Shown here: positions 1 to 11,912 of the stretch, piece by piece
Layout: each line of letters starts with the position of its first letter
Position numbering within the stretch: the first letter of the stretch is position 1
Source of the DNA: Hedera helix
Taxonomy: Eukaryota; Streptophyta; Magnoliopsida; Apiales; Araliaceae
Reading direction: 5' to 3'
NCBI GenBank assembly: GCA_947179155.2
Contig: OX359287.1
Span: 716,501 to 780,500 of the forward strand
DNA: 64,000 nt
The notes under the pieces: generated by a model
Told to the model about the DNA's origin: nothing
The model's database searches: none
What the model saw: only the letters and a program-made list of their open reading frames with translations
Program-made: the position numbers and the translations under genes

Positions 1-1796
1 ATATAGGGTAAGGCAAAGGTGTGCATGTGAGGTAATAATAAGAAAATGCATGGTTTTAAGCTCTAATTTAAGAAAATTTTGACAACACTTCACCAAATCC
101 TTCTTAGTCATTGGGTAATGCATGCTTGGGGGATATTAGCACTCCTATAAATAGGAGTTCCTAAATTTATTTTCAAAATTTACTTGCATTTGGAAAGAAA
201 GCTATAGAGAGAAAATAGTGAGCTAGTGAGGAGAAAAAAAATAGAAAACGTAGTGGAACTCTTGCAAATTTGAGTTCTAGAAATCTTAGAACCAAGCAAA
301 GAGAAGTGAAGGCCATAGCAAGGTTCATCTATAGAAGAGAAATAACATCAAAGAGGTATAAAATTCTTGAACCCTAAAATGTTAGTTAATGTTGTGTAAA
401 TAAGCTTATAACGTAAAATGCATGTTTGGGTGTGGGAGATCTTGTGTTGTGGGACCATGAAGGATCCGAAAGTATAAGGATGACTTTATGAAGGAGAGTA
501 TGTGTTTTGTATGTCTTCATATATGTTTTATATCTAAATGAACAAAAGAAATATATATAAGCATGAAAACCCTAAATGTCATAGTAAAAATATGTGGTTT
601 GGGTAAAAATGGAATAAAATGTGTAACTCATTTGCATGATCTAAAAATTGCATGTTGTGTCTCTATAAAGTATGAAGACATTCCAAGTGGAACGAATAAA
701 AACGGAGCTAAAATGAATTTATAGTGAATTTTCTTGTAAATGATGTCAAAATAGAACACTAGCTTGAAAAACCAATAAATTTGGTTAAATAAATATTTTT
801 AAAAATAAAAAAAAATTGAAATGTTGAAAATTTATGAGTTTATAAAACAACAAAACTCATTTGAACTCATTTGAATTTAAAATGAGCAAGATATGAAAAA
901 TTGAATAAAAAATGGTAGAAAAACCAAAAAAAAAATTGCATTTTTTTTTTTTTTTTGGCTTCTGCAGGGTAATAGCCATTGATGATGATGTCAATTTTAT
1001 ATATAAATTGGAGGTTGAGCGAAAGACGCAAAATTAGCATAAATGGTATAAGCAAACCATGTAAGTTTTTTAGAACTTGCTCCTATGTGTATTGCTATAT
1101 TATAATGTGATATTAAATTATTGATATGAAGATATATTGATGATATTGGTGATGTGTGAAAAGCATGAGGTATGATTACATGTGAAATATGTACAAAATA
1201 TGAAGCATGAATTGCTAGAGACTAGTTGTTTATTATATGTGATGCATGAGAAGTATGAAGCATTCATAAAATGAAAAGCATGAAATGCATGATGTAGGAA
1301 TAGAATTCAGAATATGTATAATATGTGAAGCATGTAATATGTTATGTGTAACTATTAGACTTGTTGAGCCGTCGTGCTCACTTTTGCTATAAAATTAACA
1401 CTTTCAGATAAGTGCAAGCTATCCGAAGATTTTGTTAAAACTTAAGGATCAGGAATGCGTATTACTTTCACCGAAAGTTTAAGTGATTGTTGTAGTTATG
1501 AGTTCGCATTGGACAGGTAAAATAATAGTGTAATTAAAGAAATGATTAGTATGTATTGTGGGTGTTTAAATACTCAAATTGATTGTAATAGAATGAACTC
1601 GTATCAGTATGATATTGAGACGTACTAGAAATTTGTAAAGATTGCGATTCTGGAATAGAAAGAGATGTTGTAAAGTTTTAAATAAATGATTATTTAGCAA
1701 TTATAATATTATTATAAATCATGAACGATAAGATGATGGTTATACAGTGATGAACCAGATCCAAAGTTCAAGGGACCGGATTTGGGGTCGTTACAC
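1..1796 (+). mobile_element. Ty3/gypsy LTR fragment, cut by the window start
   Basis: This is a + oriented LTR whose left part lies outside the window. It contains a TATA box at 146-153 and ends in a GGGGTCGTTACA-type terminus at about 1796. The 3' half (about 1040-1796) matches the order of signals in the LTR at 5107-11912: the 'cttgctcct' stretch, the 'cttgttgagccgtcgtgctcac' region at about 1360, and the 'gaccggatttggggtcg' end. No primer-binding site follows the end, so it is a solo or broken LTR rather than an intact 5' LTR. Long A and T runs lie at 800-960. I see no host gene. Confidence 0.6.
141..158 (+). promoter_or_regulatory. LTR TATA box inside a palindrome
   Basis: The TATA element TATAAATA at 146-153 lies within ACTCCTAT-AA-ATAGGAGT, a palindrome with 8-bp arms. 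Its place in the LTR, ahead of a stretch like other plant retroelement leaders, fits the Pol II promoter of the element. Confidence 0.45.
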
Positions 1797-2902
1797 TAAA
1801 CAATCTCTAGCTCGTACTAAAGATTTAATTTAATAACAACTTTAAAAATTAGATAGACCGTTAAACTAAACAACATAAGTCACCCGTTTGTATTTAACTT
1901 AGATAAATATTCTTCTTAAGATATAATAATTTTTTGATCTGTAAAATAATTATTAAACTTAGTTGCTTCACAAATAGTAATAGATTAATGCGAATAATAA
2001 ACTAGTAGCGCTCCTAGCAATTAAGCGAATCAATCATAAAATTAAACGTAGAAAAATATTCAATACTCAAAATATAAATTGAACAATTAAAATTAATTAG
2101 ATCTCATAGTGCATAAATTTCGATAGCTTCCGCTAATTTAAACCAAGAACAAAAATTTAGCTACTCATAATAAAATAAAATAAAAAGAATAAGAATTTAT
2201 GTACTAGAGAATTTTTTCTAATTATATCTCAAAGCACATATTTATAGACTACGTAATTTGTCCAAAACCTAATAGAAATTAGAAAACTAATTAAATAAAT
2301 TAATAAATAAAATCCTAATTTATTTTTCTTTTCCAATTTGCAATTGGAGTCTTCTTTTTATTTATTACTGAGTCCAACCGCCCAAGTCTGCTAACATAAT
2401 CCATTGGAGGAAAGGAATGGAAATAAGTAGGGACCCACATGTTGCAAAAGAAAGCAAGAAACTAGATAAGAAAGCCGCCTAAGTCTGCTAACATCTCACA
2501 ATCTAACTAACAATTTTCTTTTTTATTATTTTCTTCTCTGCACAGCAACGCATTGAGCGGCAAACTATTTATTTCTCGCGCCTTGTGTATATCGTGTATT
2601 AGCCATCCTTACTACAAAACGGCACCGCATCATCTAAGCTATTGAACTTTAAGCCTGACGCGCATTGCACTACTGTCCAAATTTTAGCTAAATTATGAAA
2701 CTGCCATCAGAGTTTAAATTTAATTCCTTTTTCTTGCAAAATAATATAAAAAGAATAAAAAGAATAAAAATACATATAAATACATATAAATAATACAAAT
2801 ACATAAAATTAAATAAATTACCTAAAACACTAAAAATACTTAAAAACTCACAACTAATTAAGCATAAAATACCTAATATATAGATGTAAAATCGACTTAT
2901 CA
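1797..2902 (-). mobile_element. Minus-strand LTR, possibly Athila-like
   Basis: Read on the minus strand, this begins TGATAAGTCGATTTTAC at 2902 and runs into the neighbouring LTR at about 1797. It shares an order of short blocks with the LTRs at 46589-48032 and 48703-50410: an 'attttgcaagaaaa' block, a 'gcagtttcat' block, a 'cggtgccgttttg' block and a 'tgcgcg' block. It cuts the RT relic at 2903 cleanly, which suggests it inserted there or marks a deletion edge. The left boundary and a target duplication could not be confirmed. Confidence 0.4.
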
Positions 2903-4490
2903 GCCAATCACCTTTTTTGATTTTTAGGAGCTATATTTTGATGCTTTTTCTTCACAGGTTTTATGTGAGGATTGCCTATTAGCTTATGGACTGTGACACT
3001 ATCATCCATCCAGGCATGTCGATTATAGTCCATGTAAAAATATCTGAGAATTCCCTCTGAAGAGTGATTAGGTGATTTCAGAAACTTGTCTGTAGTCTAA
3101 GTCTTATATGTACTATTTTTTCATGGTTGCCTGGGTACAACTCTATCTCTTCTGACTCTTTGGCTAGGATAGCTAACGGTTCAATGCCACCTTCAGTGAA
3201 GGTTCCATCTCAATCTTCATGATTAATTTTTGTTGCTGACTCCTATAAAAGTAGCCTGAAGAGTCTAGAGATAAAATTTTCTACACATATCCTGATATCT
3301 AACTTCGTGTTCGGTTGGAAATTTTATTTTCAAGTGGATAATAGAAGTAATAGCCTTAAGAACTAATGAATGTGTTCTTCCTAAGATGGCGTTGTAGTTG
3401 TTGTCGACATAAACCACTTAGAATTTAACTATTAGAAATTATTGTTAAGGAACTGTGCTGAAGATCACTAGCAACTCAGTTATTCCTACTATTGAGCTAG
3501 GAGCGTTGTTGAAGCAATAAAGATGTGACTCATTATAAAGCTCTAGCTTCCTGCTTCCCTATGTCTAGTCGATTATACGCATGCCCATAGAGTACATCGA
3601 CTGAACTTCCATTATCGACCAATATACGCCGAAGATCTATGATAACCACATGTACAGTTATAACAAGTGCATCATCATGAGGTGTTACCATACCTGGACA
3701 ATAATCTTCATCTGTAAAGGTGATGGCGTCAATTTTGATATTCCTTGATTGTCTAAACACCTGGTGGAAAGCTCGGGTGAAGGCTTTCTTCTATATGTTG
3801 GACATGGATGTTGTCGAACCGCCAGAAATAACATCTACAATGCCCCTTAGTGCTCCAAAAGAAGGAGGCGTTGCGATTCAATCAAAGGTTCATGGTCTGG
3901 TTTTATCGGCCATGTAATAATCTAGGTTTCTTTTTTGCACTTGACTTTTGAGGAAGCGCTTCAACTGTTAACATTCTTTTGTGGCATGACCCTTTTCTTC
4001 ATGATAAGAGAAATATTTACTATTTTTCCTTTGTCTGATAAAGACTTTAATCTTCGCAGGTCTATCGAAGAATGGTTCAGTTTTTATTTCACTGATAATT
4101 TTAGCTATACTAAAATTTAAGGGGATATAATTTTTGTCTAAAAAGTCTCTCTTTATTTATTTTTGTCCATTGTCCTTGGAGCTATTATCATTATTTCGCT
4201 GATCACCCTTATAACCCCTTATGTCAAACCCATTGGCCTTAGGGTCTCTTCTTTGATGGTAATCATCATTATTTTTTAAAGGACCTCAAAGTCTGACGAT
4301 AGCTTCTTCCATCTCTATGAAGTTCTCGACCTTATCATAGGCCTCAGTAAGATTTTGAGGAAATGGTCAAAACAAATGGCCTAGACTAGTATCATTAAAT
4401 CGTTTATGGATCATGAACTCTGAAACTTTAAACCGTTTTAAGTAAACTAAAAATTATTTTATGACTTCATGATACCGCATCTTGTAACGA
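2903..4490 (-). pseudogene. Tat-like Ty3/gypsy gag-protease-RT relic
   Basis: Read right to left, the minus strand shows degraded pieces in order. At about 4270-4490 there is a gag capsid C-terminal segment (FKVSEFMIHKRFNDTSLGHL, later KVENFIEMEEAIVRL). At 3533-3760 there is a protease with the HDDALVI and LVDNGSSVDVLY signatures. Next comes YNAILGR, followed by the RT N-terminal DMPG and KPVKKK motifs near 2910-3060. HDDALV and DMPG are typical of the Tat/Ogre/Retand branch. Many stop codons and frameshifts make it non-functional. The relic is truncated at 2903. Its 5' end may continue at 11913-12960 beyond a nested insertion. Confidence 0.65.
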
Positions 4491-5106
4491 TGTGTTAACT
4501 TCACACCCAAGGTTACCGTATGTTGAGGATTTCATCATATTTCATCTCCAAACCATGACTTTAATAGTGCGTGATGATTTCGTAAATACATTTTAATATT
4601 TTTAAATTAAATTTGTCTAGCCAAAACAATTAGCATAGATGTAAGGGTACGATATGATGATCTTTTAGAGTACTTGCAAGGAATGTTTGAAGTCATGGTG
4701 ATTGTTAAACTTTCTAAATTCTGGGTTACAGTTTAGAATACTATTAGACCAGGTAATGAGTTTGTGGTCTTTATAATCCCTCAGCATAGTATGAAATTTT
4801 TTAAAGGATTTTTTTTTTATTTCTTATCATACAAGCTCCTTCACAATTATTAAACGATTGTCGAAGATTCCTGAAAGACATTTTATTGTTCTGCGAATAG
4901 ATTGGATAAAAGTGTGAGCTTCTTAGAGAAAGGGATCGTGGAATGTGATGATCAAAACTAGATCCTCAAAGAAGGAATGAGTACAGAGTACTTAAATCAA
5001 ATATGAATTACCAAAGGTTAACTTGAAAACCTAGTTTAATGAATGAATTGAGTAGAGATAAGTGTACTGTAATTTCAAGAATGAAATTCTTAGAAAAATG
5101 AGTGAA
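4491..5106 (+). mobile_element. Internal 3' end of a gypsy element
   Basis: No coding signature is legible. The last 40 bases carry the 'taatttcaagaatgaaattctt' pattern that also precedes the LTR at 44366. In plant gypsy elements this stretch lies between the end of pol and the polypurine tract. That makes the following LTR look like a 3' LTR whose body has been lost. Confidence 0.4.
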
Positions 5107-6393
5107 TGTGATATCCCGGATATTGACAGGAGTTCTTTTATGGGAAATATTAAATGATTAAATAAAGGTTAGAGATTTAAAACCTAGTTCTGAGAAAAGA
5201 GATGTAAAGAGAAGATTAATTTTTTTTATTGTGCTATAGAGAACCTATATGATATAATATAAGCTGCAAAGAGAGACTTTTATGATAAAAGGCTCTAACT
5301 AAAAATGATATAGGATATTATGAATAAAATACTTATTTATTTATAATGAGAAGAAATTAATATGTGAAATTAATGAAATATGTGAAGTGTTGCATAATTA
5401 ATTAAGTTAATTTAATTAATTTTGGAGTAAGAAAAAAAGTCAAGTAATTTAATAATTTAATTACTCGGGTTATGGTTTGAAAGCTGAGTTAATTATAACT
5501 AGCTTGTATATTAGCGAAGAGGGCTAGGGAAAGATTGTAATTAATTAAATAATTAAAATAATTATTTAATTATGAAATAAAGTTCAATAATCATTGTATA
5601 ATGTCCTATGTTATAAATTAACAAGGTCATGTATTACATTGTGGAGGCAACTTAATTTTTAAGCCTAACGAAATTATGGCAATGCCTTTGATTAAATTAG
5701 CTTTGCCAAGTGAATCAAAAATAAGCCTAAGTCCCAAAGAAATCTTCCCTAAATTTTCGGATAGGGGTGTCTTAGAGGTCCAAATTATTATTTTCTTCTT
5801 AGTCTAATCAGGAGCCTTAAGGGTGTAACAAGAGAGGATGTTTACTAGTTAAAAGAGTAACTAAATGTAATTGGTTTAGTCCTACATGGACTGCACGGTT
5901 GGGGGCAGGTGATGGCTGAGTTGACAGGTCAAGGTGACTAGAGGATGGGACTTGTTGGTTGCCAAAAAAGCAACTGGAGGAGACTACTTCAGCAGCTATA
6001 TGAGGCAGGTAAGAAATGACTTACCAGGACAAGTAGAGGGCTACTGAAGAGGTGTTATAGTGGCCAAGAAAATCGATGAAGGAGAGCAGTTGGTTGCTCT
6101 AGAGTAGCAGCTAGAGATGTGACAGTGCAGTCATTATGACAACCTAGGAGCAGGAGGGAAAGTGATCGAGTGGGCTAGTAGGACTAATGGATGGATTAAA
6201 TAATACCTATAAATCACCACTCTTATAATATATCAAAGCTCTTGCTACCTTTTTATTGTTAAGTGTAAGAAAATAAGAGAACTTATAGAGAGAAAATGAG
6301 AAATGGTAGAGCAGATAGGGAAAAAGAGAGGAGTCTAGCAGCACCTTAGATCAATCAAAATAAAAATCAAGTATTAAGCCTCAAACTAAAACA

Positions 6394-6398
6394 CTAAG
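6394..6398 (+). repeat. Target-site duplication CTAAG, left
   Basis: Perfect 5-bp match to 9293-9297, directly flanking the TGTT...AACA ends of the 6399-9292 element. Confidence 0.8.
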
Positions 6399-6996
6399 TG
6401 TTGAAGGTTGTTTGATTTGATGATGATGACTGTTGTGCAAAAATGATTGTGGTAAATGTGCTTATATGGTTGATTGTCCATATGTATCTGACTAAGTGCT
6501 TATGTGTTAATGTGCTTATGTGCTTACTTGATTATGTGCATATATGTTTTAAAGTGCTTATGTGGTTAATTGACTAAGTGATTACATGTTAATCTAAATA
6601 TGTGTCTACATGATCATGTGTGTATGATATATATTACCTGATTCAAATATTATGATTTGCACACTTATATAGCAAATATGATCTTGTTAAAAACTATCTG
6701 CTGCTTATAATAAGAGTAAAAGTTATCTGGTTCAAATATTGTAAAGTCTTTTTGAAAAGAATTATGTATACAAAGGACTTAGATAAAATATCAGAAATGT
6801 TAGGTTGATCTTTCTGTAGAAGTTACTCTTCATTAAAGATAAATATTATAAGCAGAGTAATATAAGATTAAATCATTGTTATATGGCAAAGTTTGTAAAG
6901 TCCTTTCAATGTAATGATATAATGATATATAAGGACTTAGTTAGAAAAGATCAAATCTGTTAAGTTGATCTTATGTTATATCTGTTCAGTCAATAT

Positions 6997-7020
6997 AATC
7001 GTAGAATGGACTCTACGATT
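6997..7020 (+). repeat. Perfect hairpin AATCGTAGA / TCTACGATT
   Basis: Two 9-bp arms flank a 6-nt loop (atggac). The identical 24-nt hairpin recurs at 30062-30085, and a one-base loop variant at 30136-30159, in the second copy of this LTR family. Confidence 0.75.
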
Positions 7021-7311
7021 CCAAGCAAAGAAGACTCAACGATTCAGTCTGTTTGTAGAGTGGACTATACAACTCCATACCAGGATAACTCTATGATCAT
7101 CAAGGAGAGACAGCTGTGCAAGAGTTCTACAGAATATACAAGCTGAATTGAAGAATTGATCAAGTACAAAACGTAGAGCAGAACTCTACAATAGTCGAAC
7201 AAACAGCTAAGCAAGCCTTCATGAAACGTAGAACCAGAGAAGAAATGTACTCTACGATATGCACAAACTGGAAAGATCGTAGAGAGGATTCAAAGAGCAA
7301 GCACATACGAG

Positions 7312-7560
7312 AACTCTACGATTTGCACAGGTAAACGAAATCGTAAGGCAAAGCACTGCAGTTAGCAACTCTACGATTTGCACAGAAAGACAAGATCGTA
7401 GAATGAAATCGTAAAGTAAAGCACTGCAGTCAGCAACTCTACGATTTGTACAGAAGGACAAGATCGTAGAACGAAATCGTAAAGCAAAGCACTGCAGTCA
7501 GTAACTCTATGATCTGAACAAAATAGCAAGATCGTAGAGTGAGAGAGAAGATCTCTCCAA
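7312..7560 (+). repeat. 68-bp tandem array in the LTR
   Basis: Units start at 7312 (shortened to 55 bp), 7367, 7435 and 7503 (last one diverged). Each carries ACTCTACGATTTG, then AGATCGTAGAA, then AATCGTAAA and a GCACTGCAGT box. CTACGAT and ATCGTAG are complementary within each unit, so a transcript would fold into serial hairpins. Confidence 0.75.
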
Positions 7561-8741
7561 CTCAACGTTTTACTTGACTTACTTCATGTAATAATCATGG
7601 AGCTGAATTTGTAAAGTCAGAATGATCAGACAGTCACTCTACGAATTCACTGTGAAGATCAGAATCAATAAATTAACAGAACTGCAATATGGTGTGAGAC
7701 AAAAGAGAATATTCCTTGACCAGATTAAAGAAAGACTAAGTGTTGTTAAAAATCAGATGCATGTCAGAGTCACAGAAGACTTTGTGTCTAAACGACTATA
7801 AGACATGACCTACTGCTCAGAAGAATGGTGAAAATATTTTGGCTAATGGGACATCTCTGAAAGCAATAGAGTAGTTGGTTATCAAAGTCAAGGAAGATAT
7901 TTAATGATGGATCAGAAAATTAAATATATGAAAGAATATAATAATCTTTGATAAACAACTCTGGAAGTGCAACGACTAAAAATGCAGAAAGCAAAGCTAC
8001 AGGTTGATGTGACAGAACATATGTAAGAAAAAGGAAAAAGCACTGACACAAGAAACAGAAAGTCAACTTCAAAGATATTAAGGATTTGCACAATGCCAGA
8101 AGAATTCAACGAACCTTTTTCAACGGTAAAATATGAATAAGCATATAAAAACATAGATGTTCACAGGGATAGATGTAGTTGTTGAAAATACAAGAGAGGA
8201 TGGTGGACAACAACAGATCGTAGAGTGAAACAAAAATGAATATGCTGAAGAACATTCTACGATCTACCATAACACCAAAAACTGAATTGAGAGAAATATA
8301 GAGAGATATGACTCTATTAGAATAGAAGGGTTCAAAGCTGCTAAGCATGTGAAGGAGAGAAGCCTAAATGCCAACTTGATACAGACATGTTAACAACTGA
8401 GTACCAAAAAGGAGAAGCTTCACAGTTATCTGAGAAGCACATCTCGAAAGGAAATAAAATGTCTATAATAAGAAGGAAAAACTAAGTACCAAAAGGAAGG
8501 AGCTTCACGGTCATCTCAGAAGTTCGTCCCGAGAAGTAATCAAGTACCAAAGGAGCTGAATTGCCAAAGTATAGCAGTACAATAGGTGATCACAAGTAGC
8601 TATTGAGTACATAAAGAAGTCAAGCAGCATTGCCAAACTCAACATCATTTCAAACATGATCGCATCATGCTACCAAGTATTTAAAGACAATAGAACGTAA
8701 AGCCCAACTCAGTAGCAACTTTAACATCTATCAACAAATAA

Positions 8742-8930
8742 GGAGCCAAGTCTGCTGGACTTGAAGAGGACAGTTGTGTCCTTGTCTTAGTGACTAAAGG
8801 AGCCAAGTCTGCTGGACTTGAAGAGGGCATTTGTGGCCTTGTCTTAGTAACTAAACTAGCCAAACATGCTGGGTTTGAAGGGTTCTTAGTGAACCAGAGA
8901 TTCCATGCCTACTGGGCTTGAAGGGTTCTG
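8742..8930 (+). repeat. 57-bp tandem repeats in the LTR
   Basis: Units beginning GGAGCCAAGTCTGCTGGACT start at 8742 and 8799. One or two more diverged units follow (8856 on, with 'aagggttct' tails). Confidence 0.65.
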
Positions 8931-9292
8931 TATGAGCCATCCTTAGTGGATTTCCTACTCGTTGAAGTAGAAGAGTGGAGTAGGAGTTATTCAGTCTCCG
9001 AACCACTTAAACTCTCTGGTGTCATTTACATTCAGTCATTCACATTCTGTTATATATAGATATAACTGCTATGATTGATTTTCTTGATAAATGGCTATCT
9101 TCAATACAGTCTAAACTCAACTAAGAAGTTTTACAAATCTTTAAGGGGAGTTTTCAAACTAATATTCCGCTGTGCAAACTAATCTTGATTAAATGAACTA
9201 TTTGGTAATATTATTTAATTTAAGTAAAAAGTTTTTAAAAGATCTATTCAACCCCTCCTTCTAGATCACTTGTGTGCCTCTGGGAACTAACA

Positions 9293-9297
9293 CTAAG
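9293..9297 (+). repeat. Target-site duplication CTAAG, right
   Basis: Matches 6394-6398 exactly. The interrupted gypsy LTR resumes at 9298. Confidence 0.8.
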
Positions 9298-10493
9298 GTA
9301 TAGGAGTGATTATATTTTTACTCTTAATATAACTTGTGTTCATAGTTAATGTATGTTGTTACATTTGTTGTTGTTGTAGGAGTATGTTGTGTATTGGTGG
9401 ATCATGGTGGATTCAGGTGGAATAAGGTTGGTTATCTATTGGTGGCTTTGTGTGTTTATCACATTTTAGGCATAATAAACCATCTAAGATCAAAAACTCA
9501 ACTAAACTAATGGATGCGCAAAACCTGTTTGATAAAAGTCCTGTAAGGACTAAAATTTTGCCAACCTTATTAATTACAAGTGGCTAAGCTAATATTGAAT
9601 CCATGAATGGTATGTATATGGAATTATATGAGTTTTAAATCCATAGCTATATGTATATAAGAGGTTTCATACTAAATGGTTAAACCTTTATAGAGAAATG
9701 ATTTAATAGGTAAGGAACTTAACATGTATGCTTTGGTTTCATAAGCCTAAAGAATATAGATTATTGTGTTGGTGAATTTTAAAACTAACATAAGAACAAA
9801 AAGAAGATTGAAATCATTATAGGATGATTTATGTTTGGTACGTTTTTTGTTTTGAAAGAATTTAAAATGGTAAGCTTTGTTTTCTTTTTGTTTGTTTTTT
9901 GTTTTTTTGTGAAATGCTAAAACTACCAAGTCATTAAGGATGTTCAAGATTTAGATAAGTGTAGATTAAAAGTTTAACAAGTTTATATGCATGTAAACTG
10001 AGGTTGTTGAGAATCTAGGAAGTTGAAGGAGATAAAGGTGAGTCTTTGAAATTTTTAAATCAACATGGTCCAAGTGTGACCTATATTGAACAGAGTTTTT
10101 CAAGGCTGTGATTCAAGTCCTGACTAAGATGTTCTTATACCAAAGATATTTTTGTAAAATACTATATAGTAAGGTCTATGATTATGTCCAAGAATGATAA
10201 CGATTGAGTTAATAAGGACGGAATTAAAATTCTTCAAAAACTGCCTAGAAAATCAAAAAATACAAAGTATGCAGAAATAGAAATTTTAGAAATCTGTGAT
10301 GAATATAGATTTTCAAGGCTGTGATTCAAATCCTTAATATGATATTTTATACAAGTTATATTTTTAATAAATACCTTGTAATAGGGTTTATAATTCTGTC
10401 AAATAATGGGGTCAAAAGAACTTAAGGATAACAAGTTAAAATTTTTCAAAAGTAGCCTTGAAAATCAGAAACTAGAGTTGTGTTCTGGTATGT

Positions 10494-10615
10494 GGCGCGG
10501 GGCGTGCCGGTGCCTTGTATTGCTGGTGAGAGGCGCGCCGTGGTTGACTAAGGGTTCTGTATAACTGGCGCGGGGCGCGCCAGTATTTAGTGTCAATTAG
10601 CGCAGGGCGTGCCAC
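10494..10615 (+). repeat. GC-rich palindrome cluster in a gypsy LTR
   Basis: About four GC boxes of the GGCGCGGGGCGYGCC kind lie within 120 bp of AT-rich LTR. The best, at 10565-10583, is a palindrome with 8-bp arms (CTGGCGCG / CGCGCCAG) around GGG. Comparable clusters lie at 36399-36492, 39041-39135 and 45840-45955. Confidence 0.6.
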
Positions 10616-11912
10616 CTGGAAGTTTTGAAAATAATGTCTTTTTAGGACCCAAGTATGATATACTTAATGAAGTCTTAAAAGATTAAGGTTAAAGGGCTAA
10701 GAAGTTATTGTGTAGGGTCCCAATGATAGCATTTTGACATTAATGAATGATGAAAATATAAAGCTAAGTGTAAGACGATTATGAAACTTAAAACTAAGCC
10801 AAGGTGTAGAGTCCAAGTAGGACTAATTGGTAGATAAACCCTCTTAAATATCTAGGACGATGAAAGAAAGTAATGATTTTAAAATAAAGATTAATTAATT
10901 GAATCAAACTTTGGCTAATATTGTATTGTCGATCTCACATGTTGTATAGGTCGTACGAGGAATGCGAAATATAAGCGTAAGCGATAAAATGGTTAAGGCA
11001 AGTTTTTCAGATCTTGCTCCTCTGTGCAAAATATTTTTATGTGCAATATGTGCTAATGTGCCTTTATAGTATAAATTACTATGAACTGTGCTTATTCAAC
11101 TGATGATGGAAGTTTAACTGTTTTTATTGAACTTTATAAATTGTGGAACGACAAGCATGATAATATAAATCGTGTATTAAATATAATAATATGAATCATG
11201 TATTGAATATAATGCTTGAATATATAAATGAATTATATATTGAGCATGGAGTATGTGTTAAATGTCCAACATGTATAAAACTGTGATACATGGATATAAT
11301 GCAAAGTATGTATGATGAAAAATAATTTATGTGTTATTTGATAACTGTTAAACTTGTTGAGTCGTCATACTCACTATTGCTATAATTAAACATTTTCAGC
11401 TCAATACGAGGCCTCCGAGGTTTTTAGTAAATACCAAGGAACAAGAAATACTTAATGACTTGACAAGATTGAAGTTTTAGTTTGGTAATAAACTTTGCCA
11501 TCGGGATTGATTATAAATTTCAATGTAACTTTAGTAGTGTATCTATGATATGAGATAATAAAAGTTAAGACATTGTAAAGATAGTAAATCTTTATTTATG
11601 TTAGATTGCTTGTTATTAAAATAAGTCCTGATTGTCTAAATGAATAATACTGTATAGGAACACAGTGAGTGTTGGAGTATGAGTCAATAATTACTCATAA
11701 CCTTGTATTAGAATAGATCAAATTGTATATGATCTTGTGTTATAAGATTTAAGTAAAGATTTCGATTCGGGAATAAAATAATGTTATAAAGTTTTAAATT
11801 ACTTGAGCTTTTAGCATTTATATTGTTAATAAATGTTGAGGTTGTTAAGAATGAGGTTGTACTGTCAACATTGGATCCAGGATCAAAAGGACCCGAATTT
11901 GGGAGCGTGATA

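Larger units (their letters stand above)
6399..9292 (+). mobile_element. Copia-like (SIRE/Maximus type?) solo LTR
   Basis: This unit begins TGTTGAAGG and ends GGAACTAACA, with inverted TGTT/AACA termini and a perfect 5-bp target duplication. It has no ORF of a retroelement protein and no PBS inside, so it is a solo LTR. The end region 'ctattcaacccctccttctag' is shared with the copies at 29891-31372 and 37354-38236. The interior is full of CTACGAT/ATCGTAG words, a 68-bp tandem array (7312-7560) and a 57-bp tandem pair (8742-8855). The SIRE/Maximus assignment rests on the C-rich LTR end and the length, and is an inference. Confidence 0.75.
5107..11912 (+). mobile_element. Ty3/gypsy LTR split by a nested Copia-like solo LTR
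   Basis: The LTR starts TGTGATATCCCGG at 5107 and ends GGGAGCGTGATA at 11912. The segment 6399-9292 is a later insertion, leaving about 3.9 kb of LTR. The 3' half resembles the LTR at 1-1796, and its terminal 'gacccgaatttgggagcg' matches other gypsy LTR ends in this window. A GC-rich palindrome cluster lies at 10494-10615. The flanks GTGAA (5102-5106) and GTGAG (11913-11917) could be a target duplication with one change. The 3'-internal-like sequence upstream argues instead for a 3' LTR. Confidence 0.55.

Noticed and set aside
7252..7565. CRISPR-like appearance of the spaced CTACGAT repeats
   Set aside because: The repeats are 7-10 bp words inside a 68-bp tandem unit of a plant LTR; the spacers are themselves repeated, and no cas genes are present.
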